From Anticarsia gemmatalis (Eukaryota > Arthropoda > Insecta > Lepidoptera > Erebidae): 64,000 nucleotides of DNA. A program made the position numbers and the translations under genes. The notes under the pieces were generated by a model. The model did no database searches. It saw only the letters and a list, made by a program, of their open reading frames with translations, and had not been told where the DNA came from. Numbering within the stretch: the first letter of the stretch is position 1; each line of letters opens with the position of its first letter. The DNA lies in contig NC_134773.1 of NCBI RefSeq assembly GCF_050436995.1, forward strand, positions 4,394,194 to 4,458,193, in the 5' to 3' direction. This document shows positions 41,521 to 52,700 of this stretch, piece by piece.

Positions 41521-41775
41521 TTACTGGTCGATAGAGGCGCCCATAGCCAGTTGCGCTCACCGGTCGGTCAGAAAACGATCTGTAGGTTAAGCAACCTTGG
41601 CGCGGTCATTCCATGGATGGGTGACCGCAGTGGTATATGAACTGGGCGTCTCCGTGCTTCGGAGGGCACGTAAAAGTCGGTCCCATTGTTGTCAATTAAG
41701 ATAGCAGTCGTTAAGTCACGTCAGAGGCCTTCGGGCTTGAACAACTTTGACACTAGGTTGACCACTTACCACACG
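41521..41775 (+). mobile_element. 5S-rRNA-like SINE, family A, full copy
   Basis: GGTTAAGCAACCTTGGCGCG, GTCATTCCATGGATGGGTGA and CCGCAGTGGTA reproduce the 5S rRNA box A / box C region in order and spacing. The tail runs CTCCGTGCTTCGGAGGGCAC to GACCACTTACCACACGA. Confidence 0.75.
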
Positions 41776-42246
41776 AGAAGAAGACTTCTTTGAACATTAT
41801 ACTTGACATTAAAACATATAGTAGTATATTCACTACACGTATATCAATTAATCATACGAGTGGATATGAAGGCAGACGGACGGACATTACATAGTTGGTG
41901 GGATGTCACTGTGTCATAGATTACATCCCGAGGATGCTAGGTCTCGTTCACAGTGGACACAAAAATGACTGCATAAAGCACCGGTCATACTGCGAGCGTT
42001 CGGGCTTGAACAACTTTGCCACTAGGTTGACCACTAACCATACGATAAGAAGAAGCGGTTAGAGTTCGGCATTAATTTTAATATATACGGCGGTCAAACG
42101 GTCTAAAGGTATACCCAGGCAAAACGGATAACGCCAAGGCGATCTTTTTCGGCGACAATATTTTTACAATAATAGAAAATTGCTTATTTTTCAAACTAAA
42201 TTTAGAGAGTGGTTCCTTTACTGTTAAAAAGGAATTTTCCTACTCG

Positions 42247-42301
42247 TATTCCCAGTTGTCACCCCGGGGACAGTGTCAGAGGCGACAACTGGGAATATAT
42301 C
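42247..42301. repeat. Palindromic fragment ATTCCCAGTTGTC...GACAACTGGGAAT
   Basis: A short stem with a CACCCCGGGGACAGTG core. A related piece is near 46278-46312 (GTCACCCCAGGGTGAC, CTGGGAAT). It resembles the TATTCCC ends and CCACCCCGGGTGG palindromes of the 53704-54617 element. Confidence 0.55.
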
Positions 42302-42861
42302 TTTAAAAACTGCTTTATACGGAAGAATATATTCTTCATCGTGCATGAAAAGTAAAATTAACAGTCCCACAAAATCACAGGCCTTAAATCTACTACGCTA
42401 GGTAAGTGCTGGTTGGGAACTTCACATTCCTTCAAGAACTGGTTTAAGGAATTTTCAGGCATACGAGGTTACATCACGATGTTTTCCTTCACTGCTGAAT
42501 AAGCGATTTAGGTTCAATTCTCTCTCTCTCTCTCTTCTAACTCATACAAAATTCCAAAAAAAAATTAGTAGATGTAGGTATTTCTTAGCCTAGCTTTTTA
42601 ATCCAGGATTTGCCTGAACTCTTACAATATAAAGCCTTAAACCAAGCCACATATTTAAAGATATGCAAACGAAATCAGTTTCGCTATCTGCGCCGCGAAG
42701 GTCGAGTGTGGGCCTTACAGTTTACGACAAAATCTTGCATATGATTAACATTATTAACATTCCTATAGCGACGTTATACGAGATGATATCTCAGTAGTAT
42801 TGTGATTTGATACAGGTGTTTATTCCGCGCGAAATATACTTAAGTACATACATACATAATA

Positions 42862-43074
42862 TTAGTTCGGGGAAAAAGTCTTTTCGCATTATAGTATGTA
42901 TGAACTTGTAATAAAATCTTTTCTGTTCACAAAAAAGCTCGATATTTGGGTACCTCACGAGCTCACTGAAAGAAACCTTATGAACCTTGTACTCATTTGT
43001 GATTCTTGAAGCCAGAGATTTTATTACAAGTTCATACATACTTTAATGCGAAAAGACTTTTTCCCCGACCTAAT
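42862..43074. mobile_element. mariner-type MITE, copy 6
   Basis: TTAGTTCGGGGAAAAAGTCT / AGACTTTTTCCCCGACCTAA, full length. Confidence 0.85.
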
Positions 43075-43271
43075 ATATTGATTTTTCAATACAGGCAGGC
43101 AGAGACCAAAGAACGCCACTTGGTACGATCCTTACAAACTTCCCTTGCTATCACATACATACATGTTGTCATACAGGACCGTTGGTTACGAGTAGCACCT
43201 GACCTTTTTACAAGACATCACAGATATGTATGTCGTTCTCCCGGCGTAATTAATTAATGAGTTAATTAAAT

Positions 43272-43750
43272 ATCCTACTAATATTATAAACACGTTTTTG
43301 AGGATGGACTTTACGACGCAAGCACTATTGAATGATATCTTTAAATCGACAGATAGTCCAAAACCTGGACTAACACATAGGGTACATTTTACCCCCAGAA
43401 GTCTTGCTACACGGCCAAAATCGAAGGGCAAAGCTAGTATAAACGCAAGAGAGATAGTTCATAACCTGGACTAACAAATAGGGTACTTTTTACCCCCAGA
43501 AACCTTGCTACACGGCCAAAATCGAAGGGCAAAGCTAGTATAAACGCAAGAGAGATAGTTCATAACCTGGACTAACAAATAGGGTACTTTTTACCCCCAG
43601 GAAACCTTGCTACACGTACAAAATCGAAGGGCAAAGCTAGTATAAACGCAAGAGAGATAGTTCATAACCTGGACTATCACATAGGGTACATTTTACCCCC
43701 AGGAAACCTTGCTACACGTACAAAATCGAAGGGCAAAGCTAGTATAAACG
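43272..43750 (+). mobile_element. Helitron-like element with 3' end reiterated four times (101-102-bp unit)
   Basis: Helitron-type 5' start CCTACTAATATTATAAACAC, then four tandem units (repeat starts 43362, 43463, 43564, 43666), each reading AACCTGGACTAACA...GGGTAC...GGGCAAAGCTAGTATAAACG. Each unit contains a complete CTAGT-type terminus. Confidence 0.75.
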
Positions 43751-43979
43751 CAAGAGGAAGTGTTTACACATCGAGAACAAACTTGACCTATTACACTACT
43801 GACATACTGTAAATCAAGGTCACGCGTATTATATACTGGTATGTGCATTGCATTTTATATGTAAAAGGACCTTCTTCCTTGGAGAAGGTAAGACGTTTTT
43901 AAACTATCGTACGCATAATACTAGGTAAAATTATAGACGGGTCAAAATGTCGGGCAAGAAATAAGGTATAATAAATAAA

Positions 43980-44175
43980 TTTAACCCAGTACTATCCCAC
44001 TGCTGGGCAAGGGTCTCCTCCCGTAATGAGGGACGGCTTAGGTTCACGAAGCTGGCAAGTTGCGGGTGAGGGACTTTGCATACCTTCAAGAACTGTTCTA
44101 AAGAACTCTCAGGCATGCAAGGTTGCATTACGATGTTTTCCTTCACCGTTGGAACAAGTGATAATTATTTCTAAT
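43980..44175 (-). repeat. Dispersed repeat with GCCCAGCAGTGGGA tail, inverted
   Basis: TATCCCACTGCTGGGCAAGG, CATGCAAGGTTGCATTACGA, TTTTCCTTCACCGTTGGAAC. Confidence 0.55.
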
Positions 44176-44651
44176 AGGATGTTAGACCCGACAGATGAAA
44201 GGTACGGCACAGGAGCCCCGTGCCTTGAAGAGAACGTAAAGCGTCGCGCGTCTGTCCTGTCACTGGTCGTGTCGGTTTAGCCGTCCCACCGGACTATGAG
44301 AGTTAGGGAATAGTGAGTGTACCTGTGTATTAAGCACACACGTTTATACTACGAACAAAGTCCTGCACAGTTGGCTATTTTCAATTGAACTGGCCGCCGT
44401 AGCCGAATATAATCCAAGATTATGTATGTAGGTATTAGGTACCTATGTAAAATCATACAAAATGTATCTACACTATATGATGATATTAACACTAAAGTCA
44501 GTTCCAGACATAATCTTCTCAAGGGCAACTTATCAGACTTCATATGATACTAGGGCTTCATTTAAGTTTTATACTAGTATTCTATCAGTGTCGGAATGAC
44601 CGTAGTTTTATTAAGAAGCCGTCTATAGTGGTCTTTTTCACTGGATTTAAC

Positions 44652-44900
44652 TGCACGTTTGGCGCAGTGGTTAACCTTGTCACCTCGCTGCAATAACCGT
44701 AGCGCCGCGTGTGGTGGCTCACACCCCGGACTAATATTTGTGTGATGAGCACGAGTATCTGTTCTGAGCTTGTTAATGTAGCTATATAAGCATGAATTTA
44801 GGAATCTATAAGTATGTTTATGAGTTATTTAGTCACCGTAGTACAAGCTTAGTTTGGAATCAAATAGCTGCGTGTGAGTTGTCCAATGATATTGATTTAT
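44652..44900 (+). mobile_element. tRNA-like SINE family 2, near full length
   Basis: CTGCACGTTTGGCGCAGTGG (A box) ... GTAGCGCCGCGTGTGGTGGC ... GTTGTCCAATGATATTG. Confidence 0.75.
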
Positions 44901-45349
44901 GATATTATTTCTTATAAAGAATAACAATAATAAAAGACCTTCATATCAGAGTAATGTTTACAAAAAACGGCCATCAGAATAAGTAATAAAAAATTAAATA
45001 AATAAACAATCTATATGACGCGATATTTGGCACATAGATAAAACGAGGTTAATATTAGATATGAGTAGGAAAACCCCGGTAAAAAAACATAGTTATGATA
45101 ACAATAAGTTATGATAATAATAAAGAACTCATTGTCAAGACAAAACAGAGTGACAGGGTTGATTGTAACCACCATAAGAAAAATGCGGAAGAATGCTCTA
45201 TCCCATGGTCTGAATATTATGGCCATTTAAGAGAAACCTTCGTTTCACACAGCATTTGGACTTAATGCCTACTACAACTCCCGTTTTAGGTGAAAACTCA
45301 TGCATCATGTGGCAGTTAATTCTATTTTTGTACACTCCTGTATAAACTA

Positions 45350-45540
45350 TCTTTATATATATAATTCTTCTGTAAGTGTGTATGTCACTGAACTTCTCTT
45401 AAGCAATTGGACCGATTTTGACGATTTTTTTTGTGTGTGTTCAAGGGGATCTGAGAATGGTTTAGATTATTAAAAGTGTTTTTAAAATTTTCAAATTAAT
45501 GACGTGTAGACAGGACAACGTCTGTCGGGTCCGCTAGTAC
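45350..45540 (+). mobile_element. Helitron-like element, CGGGTCCGCTAGT family
   Basis: TATATATAATTCTTCTGTAAG to GTCTGTCGGGTCCGCTAGTA. Confidence 0.65.
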
Positions 45541-45640
45541 ATACATAAAATCACGCCTTCCCATGGAGGTAGGCAGAGACCAAAGGATCCCACTTGGTAC
45601 AACCCCTACAATCTTCCTTTGCCTCATTTACATCCATACA
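45540..45640 (+). repeat. Dispersed repeat (GGCAGAGACCAAAG...CTTCCTTTGCC)
   Basis: Shared block GTAGGCAGAGACCAAAGGAT, ACTTGGTACAACCCCTACAA; related copies at ~18600, 43085, 46600-46740 and 47140-47290. Class unknown. Confidence 0.5.
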
Positions 45641-45691
45641 TCTTATCAAAAAACTATAATTACATAAACATTCAGAATGATTGACTAACGC

Positions 45692-45796
45692 ACGGTTTCT
45701 AAGGTACTTTTAGCAGTAGTTTATCTATTCAAACTGTCATGTTTATTGAGTTTATATTGAATAGATAAACTGCCACTAAACGTACCTCAGAAACCG
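45692..45796. mobile_element. Palindromic MITE, CGGTTTCTGAGG family
   Basis: CACGGTTTCTAAGGTACTTT ... CGTACCTCAGAAACCGATG, more diverged. Confidence 0.8.
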
Positions 45797-46082
45797 ATGG
45801 TCAGTGCAAACATTATCCTTCAAAATGATTAAAAGTATGGCTTAGAAAAAATCATCTTGAAAGTAAACAGTATAATTCCACACACTATCTAAAGCGTTAT
45901 CTTCAAGTGTTAGTGATAACATAGATCTTACTGATAACACAGCCTCTTGGGAGATAATATAGATATACACTTCAAATATAGGTTTTATAACTTTGGTACT
46001 TTTAAATGCTTGAGTAGACGGAGAGGCAGCGTATATTATGCTCATATTAAGTTGTTAGGGCCGAAGTAAATAAAATAAATAA

Positions 46083-46208
46083 ATATCATTGTACAACTCA
46101 CACACGGTCATTTGATTCCAAACTAAGCAGAGCTTGTACTGTAACCAAATAACAGATAAACATACTTATATACTTGTAAATACATACTTATATAGATACA
46201 TTAATTAG
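46083..46208 (-). mobile_element. tRNA-like SINE family 2, 3' part inverted
   Basis: CATTGTACAACTCACACACG, TGATTCCAAACTAAGCAGAG, CATACTTATATACTTGTAAA. Confidence 0.6.
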
Positions 46209-47394
46209 AAGTAGCCACACTGTAAAGTTGTATTACTAAAATGATCTACTATGATTAGTATATTCCAAGTTGTTCTCTCTATACTGTCACCCCAGGGTGA
46301 CTACTGGGAATTTTCTCCCTCTTCTTCCTACTTTTATTGCCTCTGTTAAGGCAACTTTTGAATATAACTTGTTACACACATATTTGGTTCAGCAATATTT
46401 ATAGAACAACAAAACCAACGCGTCTGTAAAATCCTTTGAATCACTAGTAGTGGGAAAGTTTACATTTTATTTAGATTAAAAAACCCAGATTGTGGACTTA
46501 CAACATTTTATATGTATATTATGAGTAATTTGTCACTTGATTTCATTTTATCTTTAGGGTTTTCACACAACTTTTATTAATAAACTACCTAATCTTAATA
46601 CATATACATACATATGTAAAATCATGACTTTTTCCCACATTGGTAAGCAGAGATCAAAGAATGCCACTTGGTACGATGCTTACAAACTTCCCTTGCTTCA
46701 TTCACATCCATACATCTTGTCATACAGGACCAATCATAGTAACTGCAAACTACTTTAGGCACTAAAAATGTATGTAGGACTTTTACAAACATACAAACAA
46801 CATACTCTAAGTACTATTAGACATAAGTTTACTATTTATTCATCACATAAGTACTTTTCGTGTATAACAATCTAAATATAATGTGACACAATTATAGGCA
46901 AATATTATAATATTATTAAATTATTAAATTGTATTAATAAAGTAGGTAATTAAATCATAATAGACAAGGAAAGAGACTCATAAATATGTGGGCCACAAAA
47001 GTAATAATTTCTAGGGAATATTAAACTTAAAATATTTGATATTTTCATAGAAATATAGGCAGTAAAGATACTAGCTGTTACAGCCATGCTAAGGTCATCT
47101 CTAACGCTTACATACATATGTTAATACATAATATAATTATTTCCCAAAGCAGAAGGCAGAGACCTAAGAATGCCCTATTACTCCATTTCTCCATACTGGT
47201 GGGCAGAGACCAAAGAACACCACATAGTACAACCCTTACAAACTTCCCTTGCCAAATTCACATCCATACATCTTGTCATACAGGACTGCCAGTAACAAGT
47301 ACTACGCCCCTAACCATTTTTCAAGATAATTATCAATATGATCTCATCTCTAGTGCATTATGATAGTGAATAAATTTGTTTACAACTAAGCCAT

Positions 47395-47600
47395 ACATAT
47401 TAGCAATAATTATCACTTGCCCTAATGGTAGAGGAATACAACAAGATAAAACCTTGCATGCCTAGTTATTTTACACATTTCTAGAGGGCATGCAAAGTCC
47501 CTAACCCGCACTACGTCAGTGTGGTGGACTCAATACCTAACTCCAAACTTGTTTGGGAGAAGACCCTTGCCCAGCAGTGGGAGACTCATGGGTTAAAAAC
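47395..47600 (+). repeat. Dispersed repeat with TTGCCCAGCAGTGGGA tail
   Basis: ACAACAAGATAAAACCTTGC, GGCATGCAAAGTCCCTAACC, AGACCCTTGCCCAGCAGTGG. Confidence 0.55.
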
Positions 47601-48426
47601 AAAACCATAAATAAGTAATACCATGTTTAAAACTAAGGAAACAGAAGTTACATATTAAAATGGCAATTATTCATTGATTTTATCACATCCTGTTAAATGC
47701 TATGATTCATAATACTTATATCGTTTATTTTACTTGAACCACTGTTCTGTGCGGTCAAATATTTATTTGTCCACTTATAACTGCAATATCTCTAAAACTA
47801 CTTAGTACTAAATAGTTGGGACTGGTACGAAATACGCATTAATTTTAATTAGTCCCTCTAATACTCGCTAATTGCCTCTAATAGGCTTTAACTCAATTGA
47901 AAGTCCCATTTTTTAAATAGCAACCAGAATAACAACTAGAAACTAGAATTACCTCTTTTATAGATCGTAACTTTCGACAAACAGACGGCCAGCAACTTAA
48001 CTCACTACACTGCAATCCAAATACGATGAACACACAGGCACACCATCGTTCGCACTCAAGATAAGTGAAACTAAACGCCAGGCCGCGCCTGTCCACTAAT
48101 TAAGTTAGATGTTCGACGCAACAACAAATATTTGTACATATAACGCTTAAGCAAACCCGTAGACGGTGCGACGCGCGACAAGAATGAGGAACCGAGAAAA
48201 GTGAAGATTTGACCCAACCTCGCGATCAAGTCTTGCGTCCTCGGAACGAAAAAAACCTGTTTCTTCTTTCACCTACTAAACTATTGAACGGGGCTTCCGT
48301 CCGCGTTAATTCAGAATCCACGCGCGACACATACTACGCTACGAGAAACTAAGGCACCATTTCCAGATAATTTCGCGATAATATGACGATTATCAATATT
48401 AAATATTCGAGTGAAAGGAGACATAC

Positions 48427-48640
48427 CTTAGAAGGAACTCGTATCGATGTATCAAAACAAATTCCTTTGAGTCCGTTTTGAAAAAAATAACACTTTAACA
48501 CTGAATAATCGTTCACAAATTGTTATGATCACTAATAAATAGTTACACCCACGATTATCGAAAACGGTATTCAGTATGCGGCGGATAAGCGCTAGTCCGT
48601 AAAAGACGCCATTTTGATTTCGTCAACTAACGGCTAGAGA
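48427..48640 (-). promoter_or_regulatory. Proposed Slik non-coding first exon and promoter area
   Basis: The minus strand has a consensus donor TTCTAAG|GTATGT at 48427. The sequence just above it (TATTCAGTGTTAAAG, ATAATCGTGGG, then AAAATGGCGTC at ~48614) is less AT-rich and not repeat-derived. AAAATGGCG is a core element of many housekeeping promoters. An ATG in it opens only a 6-codon uORF. The TSS is not determined; this is inferred from the donor and from the divergent Tnks start. Confidence 0.4.
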
Positions 48641-49553
48641 CAAGATAGACGAAAGCGTTTTATTATTGCAAATCCGTGATCAATCAAACATATATGACAA
48701 ATTCCTATTTAAGTTAATTATTTGAAATTTCACAGATTTGCAGGCAGTGGTATTAAAAAATTCAAACACTATTAAATAATTTTTTATTCGAACAAGTAAT
48801 ATGAATTACCCCACTGGTAAATTTCCTAACAAGTACAAGTGTAGATCTACTCTGCAACCAGTAAGTGTAAAACGCATGATTTATTAGTAATTAAAATTGA
48901 TTTGATTAATTATCGTGAACATTGTTTAAAAACGCAAGACAAAATTAACTTGTTACTTGCACAACAATTTTATGTTACTGTGATATAATCTTAAAAAATC
49001 TTGTGATTTGTGGTGAGAACTCTTTCTATTGTGATTAAAGTAAAGCGATCAAGGCGATAAAAAAATATGACCATAACAACTTTGTCTATGGTGTTTGGTA
49101 ATACCACTCTCTACTATTTCACAAAAATCAGGGAAAGTAAACTTGTATAAGATAAAAATCTTTAAAAAAATTTAAGCAAAATTGGATTGTTGATAAATAA
49201 AGTATAATTACAGAAGATTCCGAATGAATGCGTGTTATTTAAGTTTTTGACACAACACGCTACCAGAAAACATAGCTAAATAGAGACTTTCTAATACATA
49301 AACAGTTGCAGAACAGTAGTCTTCGTCATTACGGTGATGGATAACATTAAATAAAAAAATACGGTGACTTGTTCTGTCAAATCGATTTTCTCGACTGAAT
49401 ATTTTAGGGAAAAAGTGATTTGTAGTGACAACCCTAAAAGCCAATTGTCAAATAAAAGTAGCAAGCAGCTGTGCATATACGTGTTTTTATTCAATAATAT
49501 CGCGATAATGTGCGTTTAATACACGAAAACTAAATGTGAATCGCGAAATCATC
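48641..49553. promoter_or_regulatory. Intergenic interval between Slik and Tnks; Tnks 5' UTR near its right end
   Basis: About 0.9 kb without any of the window's repeat families, in strong contrast to both sides. It probably contains both divergent promoters. Just before the Tnks start, ATGTGCGTTTAA (49508) and ATGTGA (49534) are two minimal upstream ORFs. No TATA box is evident. Confidence 0.5.
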
Positions 49554-49743
49554 ATGTCGAGCCGTCGTTCGATACTCGGATCGGCGCTTGACGCTCTCCC
49601 GCCGCCCACGGACCCGTTACGAGAATTGTTCGAAGCGTGTAAGACTGGAGATGCTATTCGCGTAAAAAAGTTAATTACGCCCCAAACTGTGAATGCCAGG
49701 GACACAGCCGGGCGAAAATCGACTCCTCTACACTTCGCTGCAG
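49554..49743 (+). CDS. Tnks: Tnks exon 1 (coding part)
   Basis: Codons 1-63 plus one base; MSSRRSILGSALDALPPPTD then the first ankyrin repeat (ITPQTVNARDTAGRKSTPLH). Donor GCAG|GTATTT. Confidence 0.95.
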
Positions 49744-52700
49744 GTATTTGTACACACAACATTAAAACAAACATACAATTTTTGACATAAAACGTAATTT
49801 TCCCGAAATCAGTGAAAGGACTGAGTCTCAGTAAGGAAGTAAAATAAGTTTTGAAAATTGCATAATTAGTTACGCTAGACGATTGGCGTTTCGTGTTTTA
49901 TGAGTTCTGTTGTGTTTTATTCATGTTTTCGTGACGTAATTACGTTGTGAGTGTGAATTTCGCAAGAGCGCCCAAATTCTAACAATATATGTAACGATGT
50001 TACAGTCTATTAATTTTCAACTTGTTTATTATCACGGTATATCCGTTTTGAGGTGAGTTTCGAGTCTTTTTTGTTATAATTTAAAGATTATGTGCATTAT
50101 TATACTTTGTTATTGTTTAATACTCTTTTTGTGAATAAGTTTCATGGTCTTTGTGGTGAACCTAAACTCCACCTAAACTCCTTCTACTCTATGGTAGATG
50201 CCATATATTAATCATATAACGATTTGGCATTCTCTGTCAATAAATATATCAAACACGTAATGCTCGTATTTTATTAATACATAATATTGGCGACGAGGAA
50301 AAACTGAACCTAAATGGAAAAGCTACGTAAAAAACGGAGCACCCTACGTGGGATGCTCACCAGACTCGATACCTACATCGAGCAGAGGGCGACGATGTCT
50401 GACGAGGACATCACCGCTCGCTCCGCAGCCTTGAAGGACACCATAACAGCACTGCGAGAGTTACAAGAGAAGATAGAAAACAAAACCATAGATGATAACG
50501 ATGAAACAGCGTATTTACACGAACAAAATTACGGCTACGAATTCGAAGAACTTCACACTATTTTAGTATCAAAACTTTTAACAAAAAAAACCATTATTCA
50601 AGGTCAGCGACAGGAAGACCAACATAGAATATACCAATACCATAAGATTATACCAAAAATACAATTTAATCCTTTACATGAATCAGAAACGTTCAATAAC
50701 TTTAAAAAACGTCTGGAAGTGTACTTTAGACTTAATGAAATTACTGAGCCCCACATGAAGACAAATATTCTTCTGTCTACATTATCACCAGAACTCCATG
50801 AAAAATTATGTGATTTAATAGCACCAGACGAACCATTGAATAAGACATTTAACGAAATTACTGAAACACTTGACGACTACTTAGACCCAAAACCTAGCAA
50901 ATGGGTTCTACAACATAAATTTATATCGAGAACTCAAAAATCGGATGAAACAGTAGCGCAATACGCCGCAGATTTAAAAAAGCTCACTACCAACTGCGAA
51001 TTTAAATGTCAACACTGCCAGAAAAACATTTCAGAAAGCTTTTTATCTCTTCAACTCATAAGAGGATTGAAAGATAGCGACGCACGTACAAAAATTTTAC
51101 AAGACCGAACAGTATGTACATTTAAACACCTGACACAGATTGCAACATCTATTGAAATGAGTAAAGCAGAAAATACATCAATGCTTCCGAATGAACAACC
51201 AAGTAGTGACAATATCAATAAAATTTCCACTGATTCCTACAATAATTCAAAAAAATCTCCTTTTAGAGGAATCACACCAAGAGATTTAAAAGGGAAATGT
51301 TTCCGCTGTGGTTTAAATCACGAAACCAAGAAATGTAGCGCTATAAACATAACATGCTATAAATGCAAGAAGGTCGGACACTTAGCTAGTGTGTGTCTAC
51401 AACGGCGCTCAGATGCGAAGCCCAGTAAGACTACACCGGATATAAATCAATTAAACGACTCAGCGATAAGCGATGATGATGAATGGAATGATATTAATGT
51501 TATATCTGGTGAAACATCCGAAAAATACATGATAACGGTACACATTGAACATGCTAAGATGAAAATGGAATTTGACACTGGAGCCACACTTACTTCTATG
51601 TCATTACGAGACTACAGAAAATTGAAAATCGGCAAAAGAATCTTTAAAACTAATATAAAACTCAAAACATATACCGGCGAAGTAATCGAACCTGCAGGTG
51701 TTGCATTTGTTCAATGCAGATGCCAAGGAAAAGAATTCCACGGTAAATTATACCTCATCAACAACAACGTTGACCCCGTTTTTGGCCGGAGTTGGATGAA
51801 AGAACTCGAAACTCTAAATTTAGCAGATATAAAAACTTTACAGCAATCAGAAAATCTAGAATTAGACCAGCTTTTGGAACTTTACAAGACATCAGTATTT
51901 CGATCCGACTTAGGCGAAATACCCAATTACAGAGGACACCTAAATCTACAAGAAAACACAAGACCAATTTTTATCAAACCACGTAGAATACCGTACGCTT
52001 TAAAAACCAAAGTGGATGAAGAGATCGAGCGACTATGCAAACAGGGTGTCATCACGAAAGTCGACCACTCTGATTGGGGTACTCCAGTGGTACCAGTTGT
52101 CAAACCGAATGGGAGTATCCGATTGTGCGCTGATTATAAAGTTACACTAAATAAAGTCATACAAGATGAACAATATCCAATACCTATGATAGAAGATATA
52201 TTTGCAGAGATGAACGGAGGTAAACTATTCTGTACACTCGACATCACCCAGGCATATCTCAACATGACAATGGATGAAGAAAGCGCAATGCTACAAACAC
52301 TAAGTACGCATCGAGGCACTTTTAAGGTGAACCGCCTAATGTTCGGCGTTAAGGTCGCGCCGAGCCTTTGGCAGAAATTTATGGATAAACTCCTTCAAGA
52401 TCTCGAAGGTGTAAAATGTTTCTTTGATGACATCATCATTCAAGGCATCAACAAAGAACAATTACTACAGAGACTTAAGCTCGTGTTAGACAAACTAAAA
52501 GAAAGTAACCTACGAGTAAACAAAAATAAGTGCCACTTTTTCAAAACAAGCATCGACTATTTGGGACACACTATCGACAAAGAAGGTCTACACAAAAACA
52601 GAGAAAAGATTAACGCAATAATTAAAACAGAACGCCCAGTCAACACCGCAGAATTGAGGACATTTCTTGGAATGGCAAATTTTTACAACAAATTTATACC

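Larger units (their letters stand above)
26716..48426 (-). other. Slik intron 1 (about 21.7 kb), no host exon recognised
   Basis: If the non-coding first exon at 48427 is right, this whole stretch is one intron. Between the listed mobile elements I see only AT-rich sequence with short ORFs that have no splice or codon support (for example 27622-27954). Confidence 0.5.

Noticed and set aside
41570..41640. Possible 5S rRNA gene
   Set aside because: Only the internal promoter region resembles 5S rRNA; the ends are absent and it is part of a dispersed SINE.
47893..48096. Minus-strand ORF just left of the proposed Slik first exon
   Set aside because: Cys-rich by chance, no homology recognised, and lies within the proposed intron. 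An alternative first exon cannot be excluded.
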